This document shows, one piece after another, positions 1 to 8,627 of a stretch of 25,105 nucleotides of DNA. Location: positions 1 through 25,105 of the forward strand of contig JAYQPQ010000022.1 of NCBI GenBank assembly GCA_038145405.1. Direction: 5' to 3'. The stretch's first letter is position 1. Each line of letters opens with the position of its first letter. Below the pieces are notes generated by a model, which was not told the origin of the DNA, ran no database searches, and saw only the letters and a program-made list of their open reading frames with translations. This stretch comes from JAYQPQ01 sp038145405 (GTDB lineage: Bacteria; Pseudomonadota; Gammaproteobacteria; Pseudomonadales; GM7GCV1). The position numbers and the translations under genes are program-made.

Positions 1-432
1 AGTGAAATCCATGCCAGCGGCGTCTGCGGCAGTTTTCATGTCGTCTCCAGTCGGCAGGCCTGGATCTGATGCAAGTTCAGGTGCTGCGTCCAGAGCGATG
101 TCGAAGTCCATGCCCGTATCGTCGGAATCCAATATCGGCTCGGCTATGTCTTCAGCATTGTCAGCATCTGGTTCCTGGTCGGTTTGCTGCGCTAATGACT
201 CCTCCGATTCATCACCCAGGCTAAAGCCACCCAGATTAAAGTCGAGACCGTTGTCATCTGCAGCGGCGGATGCTGGAGAGCCGCTTGGCGCGCGATCGTC
301 TTCGCTCGGCTCCTCAACCGCACCCAGGCTGAAGTCGAGGCCGGCTTCAGCCGAGTCATCCGTAAGCGGTTCGACCTGCGTGTTGGGTTTTTCAGCGGCT
401 TCATCTAATTCATCGCCCAGATCGAAATCCAT
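1..432 (-). repeat. Acidic DFxLG-type repeats in FimV cytoplasmic region
   Basis: On the minus strand the FimV product has short motifs at regular intervals: MDFDLG (432-415, residue 555), LDFSLG (339-322, residue 586), LDFNLG (246-229, residue 617), MDFDIA (111-94, residue 662) and MDF at the window edge (12-4, residue 695). Spacing is 31, 31, 45 and 33 residues, with Asp/Glu/Ala/Ser-rich, probably disordered sequence between. Such motifs are common in FimV tails; whether they bind a partner is unknown. Confidence 0.7.
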
Positions 433-2094
433 GTCGGATGATAAGGGTTCGCCAGCCGTTGGCTTTTCGTCCTGGGTCAGTTCGTCGGTGTCAAAATCAT
501 CTGCTGCAGCATTGCCGCCCTTGTCCTCCAGGTCGCTGAAAAAGGCATCCAGGTCATCAAAGTCGGTATCGTCCTCTTCTTCAGCCGCTTCAAACTCCGG
601 CGCCGCATCCGCCGGCAGCTCGAATTCGCTAGTGTAGTCGGCGCGAGGCGCTGAATGGCCAGCTGCTGCGCTCAAAACGAGCGTCGCATCGGCATCAAAT
701 TCGTACTCGTCTTGCTTATCTGTGGAGTTTGCGGAGAACAGCTCTTCCTCGTCATCTTGCGCATCGGTCAGATCAAAGTCATCGTCGGCGGTGGAAGTTT
801 CCAGTTCCTCGGCGTTATCTTTGCGGCGCTTGATCACCATGTAGACAGCAACCAGCAAGCCCAGGAGGCCAATACCGATCCACTGGATCCATCCCATCAG
901 ACGATCGAACAGAGAAACCTGAGGGGTCAGCAGTTGCGCCGGCGCAGACTGCTCGTTAGTCAGATTCTGCGCCTGGGCCAGATCGGCATCTTCCACTTCG
1001 ACCAAGCGCTCCAAAACGCTGATCTGTTCTTCCAGTTGGGCCAGGCGCTCGCGCAGATTGGCATTTTCCAGCTCGGCAGCATCCAGTTCTTCCTTGAGCA
1101 CGGCGTTTTCCGACAGCAGTTGTGCCGTATCGGCATTGCCTTCACTGGTCGCGGCACCCTCAATGCTGGAGCCCGCGAGCCGGAATTGTCCGCCAGCGCT
1201 GCTGCTAGAGGTGTTGGCCTGGGAAGTGAAGCCGGATTGCACAGGCGAGCCATCCAATCCCAGTTCGCTGGCGATCTGGGCACGCGCCTGCTCAGCGTCG
1301 CGCACGGTGACCTGTGAACTGGTGGGAATACGCAACAGCGAACCGCTCATCAAGCGGTTCAAGTTGCCATCCATAAAGGCTGCTGGATTCAGATCGCGCA
1401 GGGCAAGCATCGCCTGGGCTTGGGTAATACCCGCCTGATTCGCCACAATCTGGGCGATTTTCCAAAGCGTATCGCCAAACTGCACCCGGTAGGTGCCTGC
1501 GGGTGCTGCGGGTGCCGCTGGTGCGGATGCCGAGGAGCTGGATGTTACCTGAACTGGCTGCATCACACTGGGCCGCGATACGGGGGCTGGAGCAGGCACC
1601 GTCGTCGACGGACGCGAAGCAGGGGCAACCGCAGGGGTTGTCTGCGCCCGCTCGCCGCTAAACACGGGCAAATCCAGCAACAGGGTGTATTCGCGCAGGA
1701 TGCGTCCGGCAGGCCAACGTGCTTGCACGACAAAATTCATGTATGGCTCGGTGATCGGCCGCGCCGTAGTCACCCAAACCACGGGCCGCGCCGGATTGGA
1801 GAAATCCGGCTCGAACTCCAGTTCTGCGTGGGAAAAATGGTAGCGCACACCAGCCAGCGAATAATCGACTGCTGCACCTAGGGAAACGATCAGTTCAGAC
1901 TGCTGCAATCCCTGCAGATTAAGCAGTTCAATTTCGGCAACCAGAGGCTCGTTAATGGCTGAGGAAACATTGACTGCACCCAGACCGAGCGCATGTGCCT
2001 TGAGCCAGGGCAGCAAAAATACCGCCAAGATGACTGCAATGCGCGCCGGCTGCGGCATTCTGTTGCGGAAGAAGTTTACGAGCCCGGTTGCCAT
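1..2094 (-). CDS. fimV: FimV-family polar peptidoglycan-binding protein, 3' end cut by window
   Basis: Inner-membrane hub protein; in Pseudomonas, FimV supports type IV pilus assembly, twitching and polar organisation. The frame is open from the ATG at 2094 to base 1 (698 codons), so the C-terminus, where the family carries a TPR-like domain, is missing. Visible order: signal peptide or anchor (about residues 17-36, hydrophobic run IAVILAVFLLPW), a FimV N-terminal domain opening with LGLGAVNVSSAINEPL (about 37-150), a Pro/Ala/Ser linker, a LysM domain (about 200-258, YRVQFGDTLWKIA), a Leu/Glu-rich coiled coil (about 323-375), one membrane span (about 400-420), then a strongly acidic cytoplasmic region with repeated DFxLG motifs. 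The start is supported by AAGGA eight bases upstream; an in-frame ATG at 2058 is a weaker alternative. It lies after asd, as in Pseudomonas. Confidence 0.93.
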   Translation of the reverse strand, partial: MATGLVNFFRNRMPQPARIAVILAVFLLPWLKAHALGLGAVNVSSAINEPLVAEIELLNLQGLQQSELIVSLGAAVDYSLAGVRYHFSHAELEFEPDFSNPARPVVWVTTARPITEPYMNFVVQARWPAGRILREYTLLLDLPVFSGERAQTTPAVAPASRPSTTVPAPAPVSRPSVMQPVQVTSSSSASAPAAPAAPAGTYRVQFGDTLWKIAQIVANQAGITQAQAMLALRDLNPAAFMDGNLNRLMSGSLLRIPTSSQVTVRDAEQARAQIASELGLDGSPVQSGFTSQANTSSSSAGGQFRLAGSSIEGAATSEGNADTAQLLSENAVLKEELDAAELENANLRERLAQLEEQISVLERLVEVEDADLAQAQNLTNEQSAPAQLLTPQVSLFDRLMGWIQWIGIGLLGLLVAVYMVIKRRKDNAEELETSTADDDFDLTDAQDDEEELFSANSTDKQDEYEFDADATLVLSAAAGHSAPRADYTSEFELPADAAPEFEAAEEEDDTDFDDLDAFFSDLEDKGGNAAADDFDTDELTQDEKPTAGEPLSSDMDFDLGDELDEAAEKPNTQVEPLTDDSAEAGLDFSLGAVEEPSEDDRAPSGSPASAAADDNGLDFNLGGFSLGDESEESLAQQTDQEPDADNAEDIAEPILDSDDTGMDFDIALDAAPELASDPGLPTGDDMKTAADAAGMDFT

Positions 2095-2201
2095 CCTTTC
2101 CGTCCTTGTGATTGAAATCTCTCGCATTATTGCCACAAAGCAATGGGATAGGTAAGCGTTTTCTCAACATTAGGTGACGAATTACCGCTAAGCGATTGTT
2201 T

Positions 2202-3314
2202 TTAAAGCGCAAGCAGGATTCGCAACATGCGTCGAAGTGGCTCTGCCGCACCCCAAAGTAATTGGTCGCCAACGGTAAAGGCACTAAGGAAATCATCGCC
2301 CATGCGCATCTTGCGCAAGCGCCCCACGGGCACGGATAGGGTTCCGCTGGTAGCCGCCGGCGTCAGTTGTGAAAGGCTGGCCGCCTTGGTGTTCTCTACC
2401 ACCCGTACCCAGTCGTTGGCGTTGGCGATGATCGATTCGATTTCTACCAGCGACACAGACTTGCGCAGCTTGATGGTCAAAGCCTGGGCGTGACAACGCA
2501 TGGAGCCGACGCGAATACACAATCCATCCACCGGCACCGGACGATCGCCCGTCCCCAGAATCTTGTTGGTTTCCGCATTGCCCTTCCACTCCTCGCGGCT
2601 CTGCCCCATCTCCACCTCGGTGTCGATCCAGGGCAGCAGGTTACCCGCCAGCGGAAAGCCGAAATGCTTGCGCGGAAAATGGTCGGCGTGCATGGTCGCC
2701 ACCACCTGCCGATCGATAGCGATGATGTCGGACGCGGGATTACCCACTTCGCCGGCTACGCCAGCGTGTAGGCTGCCCATTTGCTGCAATAGCTCCTTCA
2801 TATTCTGTGCGCCGGCTCCCGAAGCGGCCTGGTAGGTCATGGAACTGGCCCACTCCACCAGACTCTCGCGAAACAGGCCAGCCAGAGCCATCAGCATCAG
2901 GCTTACGGTGCAATTGCCGCCGATGTAATCCTTGACGCCGCGCTCCAGAGCCTGATCGATCAAGTGCTGATTAACCGGGTCAAGAATAATGACGGCCTTA
3001 TCCTTCATGCGCAGGGCTGATGCGGCGTCGATCCAGTATCCCTGCCAGCCGCTGGCGCGCAATTGGGGATGAATGGCCTTGGTGTAATCACCACCCTGAC
3101 AGGAAATGATGACATCCATGGCGCCCAGCGCCTCGATGTTGTTGGCGTCGAGCAGCGGCGAGCTGCCCTGCCCCACATCGGGTCCGGGCTGGCCGGCCTG
3201 GGAGGTGGAAAAGAAATGGCTCTGCACTAGAGCAAAGTCATTTTCTGCGCGCATTCGCTCCATCAGCACCGAGCCGACCATGCCGCGCCATCCTATCAAT
3301 CCAAGTTGTAACAT
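2202..3314 (-). CDS. asd: Aspartate-semialdehyde dehydrogenase
   Basis: Reduces L-aspartyl-4-phosphate to aspartate semialdehyde with NADPH, a cytoplasmic step leading to lysine/diaminopimelate, threonine and methionine. The 370-residue product has the usual length of the gammaproteobacterial enzyme. It opens with the nucleotide-binding stretch GLIGWRGMVGS, has the catalytic cysteine at residue 135 in GGNCTVS, the SGAGAQNMKELL segment near 165-176, and the substrate-binding RVGSMRCH with His275. It is the last gene of the leuC-leuD-leuB-asd run and starts 4 bases after the leuB stop, so it is very likely co-transcribed. A 107-bp gap separates it from fimV; I see no convincing terminator there. 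Confidence 0.97.
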   Translation of the reverse strand: MLQLGLIGWRGMVGSVLMERMRAENDFALVQSHFFSTSQAGQPGPDVGQGSSPLLDANNIEALGAMDVIISCQGGDYTKAIHPQLRASGWQGYWIDAASALRMKDKAVIILDPVNQHLIDQALERGVKDYIGGNCTVSLMLMALAGLFRESLVEWASSMTYQAASGAGAQNMKELLQQMGSLHAGVAGEVGNPASDIIAIDRQVVATMHADHFPRKHFGFPLAGNLLPWIDTEVEMGQSREEWKGNAETNKILGTGDRPVPVDGLCIRVGSMRCHAQALTIKLRKSVSLVEIESIIANANDWVRVVENTKAASLSQLTPAATSGTLSVPVGRLRKMRMGDDFLSAFTVGDQLLWGAAEPLRRMLRILLAL

Positions 3315-3318
3315 CGCT

Positions 3319-4407
3319 CTATGCCTCTTGTGCCTTGAGGGCGTTAATCACTGCCACGCCCATGGTAGAAGTAGAAACCTTGGAGGCTCCCTCGGTATGG
3401 ATATCCGCAGTGCGCAACCCGGCGTCGAGCACCTTGCCTATAGCCTGCTCTATGCGGTCAGCTGTAGCAGGCGCACCCAGGCTGTAGCGCAGCATCATGG
3501 CGGCAGACAGAATGGTCGCCAGCGGGTTGGCGAGATTCTGGCCGGCAATGTCCGGTGCCGAGCCGTGGCAGGGCTCGTAAAAGCCCTTGCCCTTGGCATC
3601 CAGTGACGCCGACGGCAGCATGCCAATCGACCCGGTTAACATGGCGGCCTCGTCGGACAAAATATCGCCAAACAGATTGCCGGTCAGAATGACGTCAAAC
3701 TGCTTGGGCCGCAGGACGAGCTGCATGGCAGCGTTATCGACGTAGAGATGGCTGAGCTGCACATCTGGGTAGTCGGCCGCCATACTTTGCACCACCTCGC
3801 GCCAAAGCAGCGTTACTTCGAGCACGTTGGCCTTGTCCACACTGCACAGACGCCTGTTGCGTTGCCGAGCCAGTTGGAAGGCCAGATTGGCGATGCGACG
3901 AATCTCCGACTCGGAGTAGACATCCGTGTTATAGCCCTGCCGCTCCCCGTTCTCTAGAGTGCGAATACCGCGCGGTTGGCCAAAATAGATGCCTCCGGTC
4001 AGCTCGCGCACGATCAGAATGTCCAAGCCGGCCACCAACTCCGGCTTCAGCGAAGAGGCTGAAGCTAGCTGCGGGTAGAGAATAGCCGGGCGCAGATTGG
4101 CAAAAAGCTGCAGATCCGAGCGAATGTCGAGCAAACCCTGTTCGGGTCGCAGATGGCGGTCGACCTTGTCCCACTGCGGGCCACCCAGGGCGCCGAACAG
4201 AATGGCGTCGGCCTCATGCGCCAGCGCCAGGGTCTCGTCGGGGTAAGGTTTGCCGTATCGGTCGTAGGCGCGACCGCCCAACATGGCCTCAGAAAAAGTT
4301 AGGCCAAGGCTGTCCTGCTGATTAACCAGCTCGAGCACGGCGCGCGCCTGCGCGATAATTTCGACGCCGATGCCATCGCCTTCAATAATCAATACCTTGG
4401 CCGACAT
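3319..4407 (-). CDS. leuB: 3-isopropylmalate dehydrogenase
   Basis: Oxidatively decarboxylates (2R,3S)-3-isopropylmalate to 2-oxoisocaproate with NAD+, the third committed step of leucine synthesis, in the cytoplasm. The 362-residue product has the family marks: an N-terminal GDGIGVEI, LFGALGGPQWD, RELTGGIYFG, the metal/substrate signature NLFGDILSDEAAMLTGSIGM, and the NAD-binding EPCHGSAPDIAGQ. The ATG shares one base with the leuD stop (TGATG), so translation is probably coupled to leuD. asd follows after 4 bases. Confidence 0.97.
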   Translation of the reverse strand: MSAKVLIIEGDGIGVEIIAQARAVLELVNQQDSLGLTFSEAMLGGRAYDRYGKPYPDETLALAHEADAILFGALGGPQWDKVDRHLRPEQGLLDIRSDLQLFANLRPAILYPQLASASSLKPELVAGLDILIVRELTGGIYFGQPRGIRTLENGERQGYNTDVYSESEIRRIANLAFQLARQRNRRLCSVDKANVLEVTLLWREVVQSMAADYPDVQLSHLYVDNAAMQLVLRPKQFDVILTGNLFGDILSDEAAMLTGSIGMLPSASLDAKGKGFYEPCHGSAPDIAGQNLANPLATILSAAMMLRYSLGAPATADRIEQAIGKVLDAGLRTADIHTEGASKVSTSTMGVAVINALKAQEA

Positions 4408-5069
4408 CAGAGCATCTCCCGATTAATAACATCGTAAAGCCAGGGCGCAGATTGTCGCTGCCGCTCCTCAAAGGCACGAATCTTGTATGCCGACTCGAGC
4501 GTAAAGCCAATCTCATCCAAACCCTGCAACAAACAGTTCTTACGAAAGGCGTCGACAGCAAAGGAAATTACCCTACCGTCCGGGGTGCGCACACATTGCG
4601 CCGGAAGATCGACTTCCAATTGGTAGTCGTCATTAGCGGCATAAAGCGCGTCGAACAAGCCTTGCACGATGTCCTTCTCCAGTACCACTGGCAAAATGCC
4701 GTTCTTGAAGCTGTTGTTGTAGAAAATATCGGCAAAGCTCGGCGCGATAATCACCCGAAAGCCATAGTCTTCTAGTGCCCAGGGTGCGTGTTCACGGCTC
4801 GAACCGCAGCCGAAATTCTCCCGACTCAGCAGGATGGAGCTGCCCGCATAACGCGGCTGGTTCAGCGCAAACTCCGGCCGCACAGTACGTTGATCCAGCG
4901 CCTTGCCCGGCCAGCCTTCATCGCTAAAACGCAATTCGTCAAACAGATAGATGCCGAAACCGCTTCGCTTGATGCTCTTCAGATACTGCTTGGGGATAAT
5001 CAAATCGGTATCTACATTGGCACGATCCATGGGCGCGACCCGCCCGCGATGTTGAACCAGCGCTTTCAT
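4407..5069 (-). CDS. leuD: 3-isopropylmalate dehydratase small subunit
   Basis: Small (swivel-domain) subunit of isopropylmalate isomerase; with LeuC it converts 2-isopropylmalate to 3-isopropylmalate. The 220-residue product begins MKALVQHRGRVAPMDRANVD and carries TDLIIPKQYLKSIKR and the conserved NFGCGSSREHAPWAL motif. The frame is open further upstream, to 5156, but the ATG at 5069 gives the normal family N-terminus and forms the classic ATGA overlap with the leuC stop (5066-5068), so I choose it. It overlaps leuB by one base. The C-terminal tail after residue ~200 is slightly longer than in short homologues but unremarkable. Confidence 0.96.
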   Translation of the reverse strand: MKALVQHRGRVAPMDRANVDTDLIIPKQYLKSIKRSGFGIYLFDELRFSDEGWPGKALDQRTVRPEFALNQPRYAGSSILLSRENFGCGSSREHAPWALEDYGFRVIIAPSFADIFYNNSFKNGILPVVLEKDIVQGLFDALYAANDDYQLEVDLPAQCVRTPDGRVISFAVDAFRKNCLLQGLDEIGFTLESAYKIRAFEERQRQSAPWLYDVINREML

Positions 5070-6496
5070 GAGCGATACTCCCAGTCGCGAATGTCGACGA
5101 AATGGCCGGCGATGCCAGCTGCGGCTGCCATAGCCGGGCTGACCAGATGGGTACATCCGCCAAAGCCTTGCCGTCCTTCAAAATTACGATTCGAAGTGGA
5201 GGCGCAGTGTTCACCTACACCCAGTTTGTCTGCATTCATCGCCAGGCACATGGAGCAGCCCGGTGCCCGCCACTCGAAACCGGCGTCCAAAAAAATTCGA
5301 TCCAGGCCTTCGGCTTCGGCCTGCGCGCGCACCTGGCCTGAGCCCGGCACCACCATGGCCAGTTTGACGCCATCGGCTTTGCGGTAACCACGCACCACGG
5401 CGGCGGCAGCCCGCAGATCTTCTATGCGCGCATTGGTGCAGCTGCCGATAAAGATCTTGTCCAGCGCGATGCTCTGGATATTGGCACCCGCGGCCAGACT
5501 CATATATTCCAGCGCACGTGCCAGACCCTTTCTGCCACTCTCGTCGGCCATGTCCTCGGTGCGCGGAATCCGCCCAGTTACGGACGCGACCATTTCCGGC
5601 GAAGTACCCCAGGTCACCTGGGGCGCAATATCTGCTGCCTGGATCAGAATTTCGCGATCAAAATGTGCCGCGGGGTCGCTGTGCAACTCCCGCCAGGCTG
5701 CCACCGCCATGTCCCACTGCGCGCCTTTGGGTGCGAAATGGCGTCCTTTGACGTAGGCGATGGTTTTGCTGTCCACCCCGACCAGGCCAACGCGGGCGCC
5801 CGCCTCGATCGCCATGTTGCAGACCGTCATGCGGCCCTCTACCGACATATCGCGAAATGCCTGGCCGGCAAACTCGATGGCGCAACCGGTTCCCCCGGCC
5901 GTGCCGATCTGGCCGATGATGTACAGGATCACATCCTTGGGGGTAACGCCCGGTCCCAAGTCGCCCTCGACGCGAATACGCATGTTTTTCATTTTCTGCG
6001 TCGACAAACACTGGGTAGCCAGTACGTGTTCGACCTCGCTGGTGCCGATGCCCATGGCCAGCACACCCAGGGCGCCGTGCGTCGAGGTGTGAGAGTCGCC
6101 ACAGACCACCGTCATGCCAGGCAATACCGCACCGGTTTCCGGACCGACGATGTGAACGATGCCCTGGCGCAGGTCATTCAACCGAAATTCGGCAATGCCG
6201 AAGTCGTCGCAGTTATCGTCCAGCGCCTGCAATTGAATGCGCGAGGTCTCATCCTTCAGCGCGGCGTAGCCACCGCGACGCTCCTGCGCGTCGGTCGAGA
6301 CATTGTGATCCGGCATAGCGATATTGGCGTCGCGACGCCAGGGTTTGCGACCAGCCAGACGCAAGCCTTCGAAGGCCTGGGGTGAAGTGACCTCGTGAAT
6401 CAGGTGCCGATCAATATAGATCAGGGCCGACCCATCGTCGGCCGCATCCACCAGGTGGCTATCCCAAATTTTGTCATACAGGGTTCTTGCGATCAT
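5066..6496 (-). CDS. leuC: 3-isopropylmalate dehydratase large subunit
   Basis: Large, iron-sulfur subunit of isopropylmalate isomerase, aconitase family. The 476-residue product shows VCGDSHTSTHGALG, the [4Fe-4S] cysteines in IGSCTNARIEDL (about Cys353) and APGCSMCLAMN (about Cys414 and Cys417), and the C-terminal SNRNFEGRQG. The ATG at 6496 gives MIARTLYDKIWDSHLV, typical for the family. It is the first gene of the operon leuC-leuD-leuB-asd and is divergent from a LysR-type gene 105 bp away, whose product is the obvious candidate regulator. I see no leucine-rich leader peptide, so classical leu attenuation is not evident. Confidence 0.97.
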   Translation of the reverse strand: MIARTLYDKIWDSHLVDAADDGSALIYIDRHLIHEVTSPQAFEGLRLAGRKPWRRDANIAMPDHNVSTDAQERRGGYAALKDETSRIQLQALDDNCDDFGIAEFRLNDLRQGIVHIVGPETGAVLPGMTVVCGDSHTSTHGALGVLAMGIGTSEVEHVLATQCLSTQKMKNMRIRVEGDLGPGVTPKDVILYIIGQIGTAGGTGCAIEFAGQAFRDMSVEGRMTVCNMAIEAGARVGLVGVDSKTIAYVKGRHFAPKGAQWDMAVAAWRELHSDPAAHFDREILIQAADIAPQVTWGTSPEMVASVTGRIPRTEDMADESGRKGLARALEYMSLAAGANIQSIALDKIFIGSCTNARIEDLRAAAAVVRGYRKADGVKLAMVVPGSGQVRAQAEAEGLDRIFLDAGFEWRAPGCSMCLAMNADKLGVGEHCASTSNRNFEGRQGFGGCTHLVSPAMAAAAGIAGHFVDIRDWEYRS

Positions 6497-6601
6497 GCTG
6501 CTATCCAGCCTACTCGTGTTGAGGCGGCCATTTTCGCGCCCGTATTTTCATAATTCAAATTTATATTTATTATCTATTACATAAGCGTTTGGAATACCTA
6601 A
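6497..6601. promoter_or_regulatory. Divergent leuC / LysR promoter region
   Basis: This spacer is markedly more AT-rich than its surroundings at 6543-6585. On the plus strand TTTTCA (6545-6550), 17 bases, then TATTAT (6568-6573) is a plausible sigma-70 promoter for the LysR gene at 6602. An imperfect dyad, ATAAT (6550-6554) and ATTAT (6569-6573), overlaps it and could hold a LysR-type operator. I could not assign a clear promoter for leuC. A 13-codon frame (6551-6510, minus) lies upstream of leuC and has no ribosome-binding site. Confidence 0.5.
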
Positions 6602-7471
6602 ATGGATACCGAAGACCTTCGCATCTTTCTGAGCGTGGCCGAGCACGGCAGCTTTTCCATTGCAGCCGAACACGTGCATCTGACCCAGCCCGCGGTCAGT
6701 AAACGCATTGCCAATCTCGAGCAGGAGCTTGGCGTCCGGCTGTTCGATCGCATTTCGCGCAAGGTTGGCCTGACCGAGGCGGGTCGCATCTTCCAGTCGC
6801 GGGCGCGCTCGCTGATTCACGAACTGGAAGTGACGCGCTCGGCGCTCAATTCGCTACAGCGAAAACCCAGCGGCAGTCTGGCTCTGGCCATATCCCATCA
6901 CCTCGGCTTACACCGCTTTCCGCCGCTGCTGCAGGAATACGTCAGCCTGTATCCCGATGTCGTGCTCGACGTGCGCTTTGTCGACTCCGAGCGCGCTTAC
7001 GAAGCCGTGATCCAGGGCAATGTGGATATTGCCGTTATCACCCTGGCGCCCGAATCGCAGGTCAATGTCAGCGCTCATAAGCTCTGGACTGACCCGCTGT
7101 ACTATGTCTGCAGCACCAAGCACGCGTTGGCCGATCTGAAACGGCCGACCTTGCTGGATCTCAGTACCTGCGGCTGCCTGTTGCCCTCGCTGGCGACCTA
7201 CACCGGACGCATCATCAAGCAGCAGTTTGACCAGCGCGGACTGGCACTGCACCCGGTCATGACAACCAACTATCTGGAGACTCTGGCCAAGATGACCGAA
7301 ATCGGCCTGGGCTGGAGCGTGTTGCCCAGGACCCTGCTGACCCCCCAGCTCTGCGTGCTGGATATCAAATCGCCGTTACAGCGAGAACTGGGCGTGATTC
7401 ACCATCACCAACGAACCCTGAGTCGTGCTGCCGATGCCTTGTTCGGCTTGCTACGAACGCAGGTGGGATAG
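6602..7471 (+). CDS. LysR-family transcriptional regulator divergent from leuC
   Basis: The 289-residue protein has the LysR layout: a winged helix-turn-helix at residues 1-60 (FLSVAEHGSFSIAAEHVHLTQPAVSKRI runs through the recognition helix, here described by its position 9-36), then a linker and a periplasmic-binding-like effector domain from about residue 90 (GSLALAISHHLGLHRFPPLL). LysR regulators usually control the divergent gene and themselves, so the leu operon is the likely target; a LysR gene occupies this place in Pseudomonas too. The effector cannot be read from sequence. Its 3' end overlaps the MFS gene on the other strand by 21 bp, leaving no room for a terminator. Confidence 0.9.
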   Translation: MDTEDLRIFLSVAEHGSFSIAAEHVHLTQPAVSKRIANLEQELGVRLFDRISRKVGLTEAGRIFQSRARSLIHELEVTRSALNSLQRKPSGSLALAISHHLGLHRFPPLLQEYVSLYPDVVLDVRFVDSERAYEAVIQGNVDIAVITLAPESQVNVSAHKLWTDPLYYVCSTKHALADLKRPTLLDLSTCGCLLPSLATYTGRIIKQQFDQRGLALHPVMTTNYLETLAKMTEIGLGWSVLPRTLLTPQLCVLDIKSPLQRELGVIHHHQRTLSRAADALFGLLRTQVG

Positions 7472-8623
7472 ACCATCTGCAGTGCGGCTTGCCAGCCGCA
7501 GCAAAACCAGCAGCAACAGTGCCAGCAGGGAGAATCCGGCGCTGATGAGGAATATGCGCTCACCCAGTTGATCCCACACCAGGCCCGCCATGGCGGCCCC
7601 AAATACCGCACCCAGGCCATAGCCAAAGGAACTGAACAGGGCCTGTCCGCGTCCATGGTTACGCCCCTTGAAGTGGCTGCGCACCTGTTCGATCACACAA
7701 GCGTGAAAGGCGCCAAAACTGAAAGCGTGCAGCAATTGAATGACAATAATCCACAACATGGCGTCGCCGGCTTGCCACAAAATTAACCAGCGCAATGTCG
7801 TGAGCGCCAATGTAAAAAGCAGCAGGCGATAGACCCCCAGGCCGGCGAGCAAGTGGCGCACCGAAAACATCAGCACGATTTCCGATAGCACGGCCAGACT
7901 CCAGATCGCACCGATGGTCAAGGCGCCAAAGCCCAGCTCGCTCAGGTGAATACTGAAGAAGGCGTAATAGGGGCCGAAACTCACCTGCACCAGCACCACA
8001 CAGAGCAGAAATCCCAGCACCTCTGGCTGCAACAGCGTTGCCGCAAAGCTCTGCTGTTCATCGTGATGGATTTCTTCCTGCGCCGGCACGGCAATGCTCG
8101 ATATCCAGAGCAGCAGCAAAATGGCAGCCACCAACAGCGGAAAATAATTGAGCGAGTAAAGACTGAAGAAGCCGCCAATGGCGAGTAGCGCGGCAATGTA
8201 GCCCCAGCTGCCCCAGAGCCGGATGCGCCCATAGTCCTGGTGGCGTGCCCCCAAAAAAGACAGCGTCAGCACTTCAAACTGCGGCAGCACAGCGCTCCAG
8301 AAAAAACTGAACACCAACAGCACCAGTGTCAACCACCAGATTTCGTCACCGAGCAACATGCCCAGGATAGCGATAAAGGCAAAGAAGCAGCCGAGTCGAA
8401 TGATGCGCAGGCGACGCTGGGTGCGATCGGCTAGATAGGCCCAAATGTTGGGGGCTATCACCCGGGTGGCGTGAAACACCGCACCTGTTATCCCGATGAC
8501 CACCGCACCGTGACCTATATGCTGCAAGTACAACGGCCAGTAGGGAATCCAGGATCCCAGGCAGGCGTAATAGAAAAAATAAAAGGCTGACAGGCGCCAG
8601 TAAGGCAGGGGCTGGCCGGTCAC
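7451..8623 (-). CDS. MFS transporter, HcaT/MFS_1-like family
   Basis: A 390-residue, very hydrophobic protein with about 12 membrane spans. The N-terminus (YWRLSAFYFFYYACLGSWIP) and the loop IWAYLADRTQRRLRIIRLG, with its conserved Asp-Arg, resemble the MFS_1-like group that includes the phenylpropionate permease HcaT and nucleoside symporters. The substrate is unknown. The start is GTG at 8623, 4 bases after the aroC stop, so translation is probably coupled to aroC despite a weak Shine-Dalgarno. An MFS gene beside aroC is also seen in Pseudomonas, which suggests conserved linkage rather than recent gain. The 3' end overlaps the convergent LysR gene. Confidence 0.87.
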   Translation of the reverse strand: MTGQPLPYWRLSAFYFFYYACLGSWIPYWPLYLQHIGHGAVVIGITGAVFHATRVIAPNIWAYLADRTQRRLRIIRLGCFFAFIAILGMLLGDEIWWLTLVLLVFSFFWSAVLPQFEVLTLSFLGARHQDYGRIRLWGSWGYIAALLAIGGFFSLYSLNYFPLLVAAILLLLWISSIAVPAQEEIHHDEQQSFAATLLQPEVLGFLLCVVLVQVSFGPYYAFFSIHLSELGFGALTIGAIWSLAVLSEIVLMFSVRHLLAGLGVYRLLLFTLALTTLRWLILWQAGDAMLWIIVIQLLHAFSFGAFHACVIEQVRSHFKGRNHGRGQALFSSFGYGLGAVFGAAMAGLVWDQLGERIFLISAGFSLLALLLLVLLRLASRTADGLSHLRS

Positions 8624-8627
8624 GGAA

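Noticed and set aside
2..637. Serine-rich 211-codon plus-strand frame
   Set aside because: It is the reverse complement of Asp/Glu/Ala codons in the acidic FimV tail, which explains the serine-rich composition.
2129..2144. ATTGC/GCAAT dyad between asd and fimV
   Set aside because: Only 5 bp per arm and no T run or promoter context; too weak to call a terminator or operator.
5070..5156. Upstream extension of leuD to 5156
   Set aside because: The added residues are not leuD-like and lie within leuC coding sequence; ATG 5069 gives the conserved N-terminus and an ATGA overlap.
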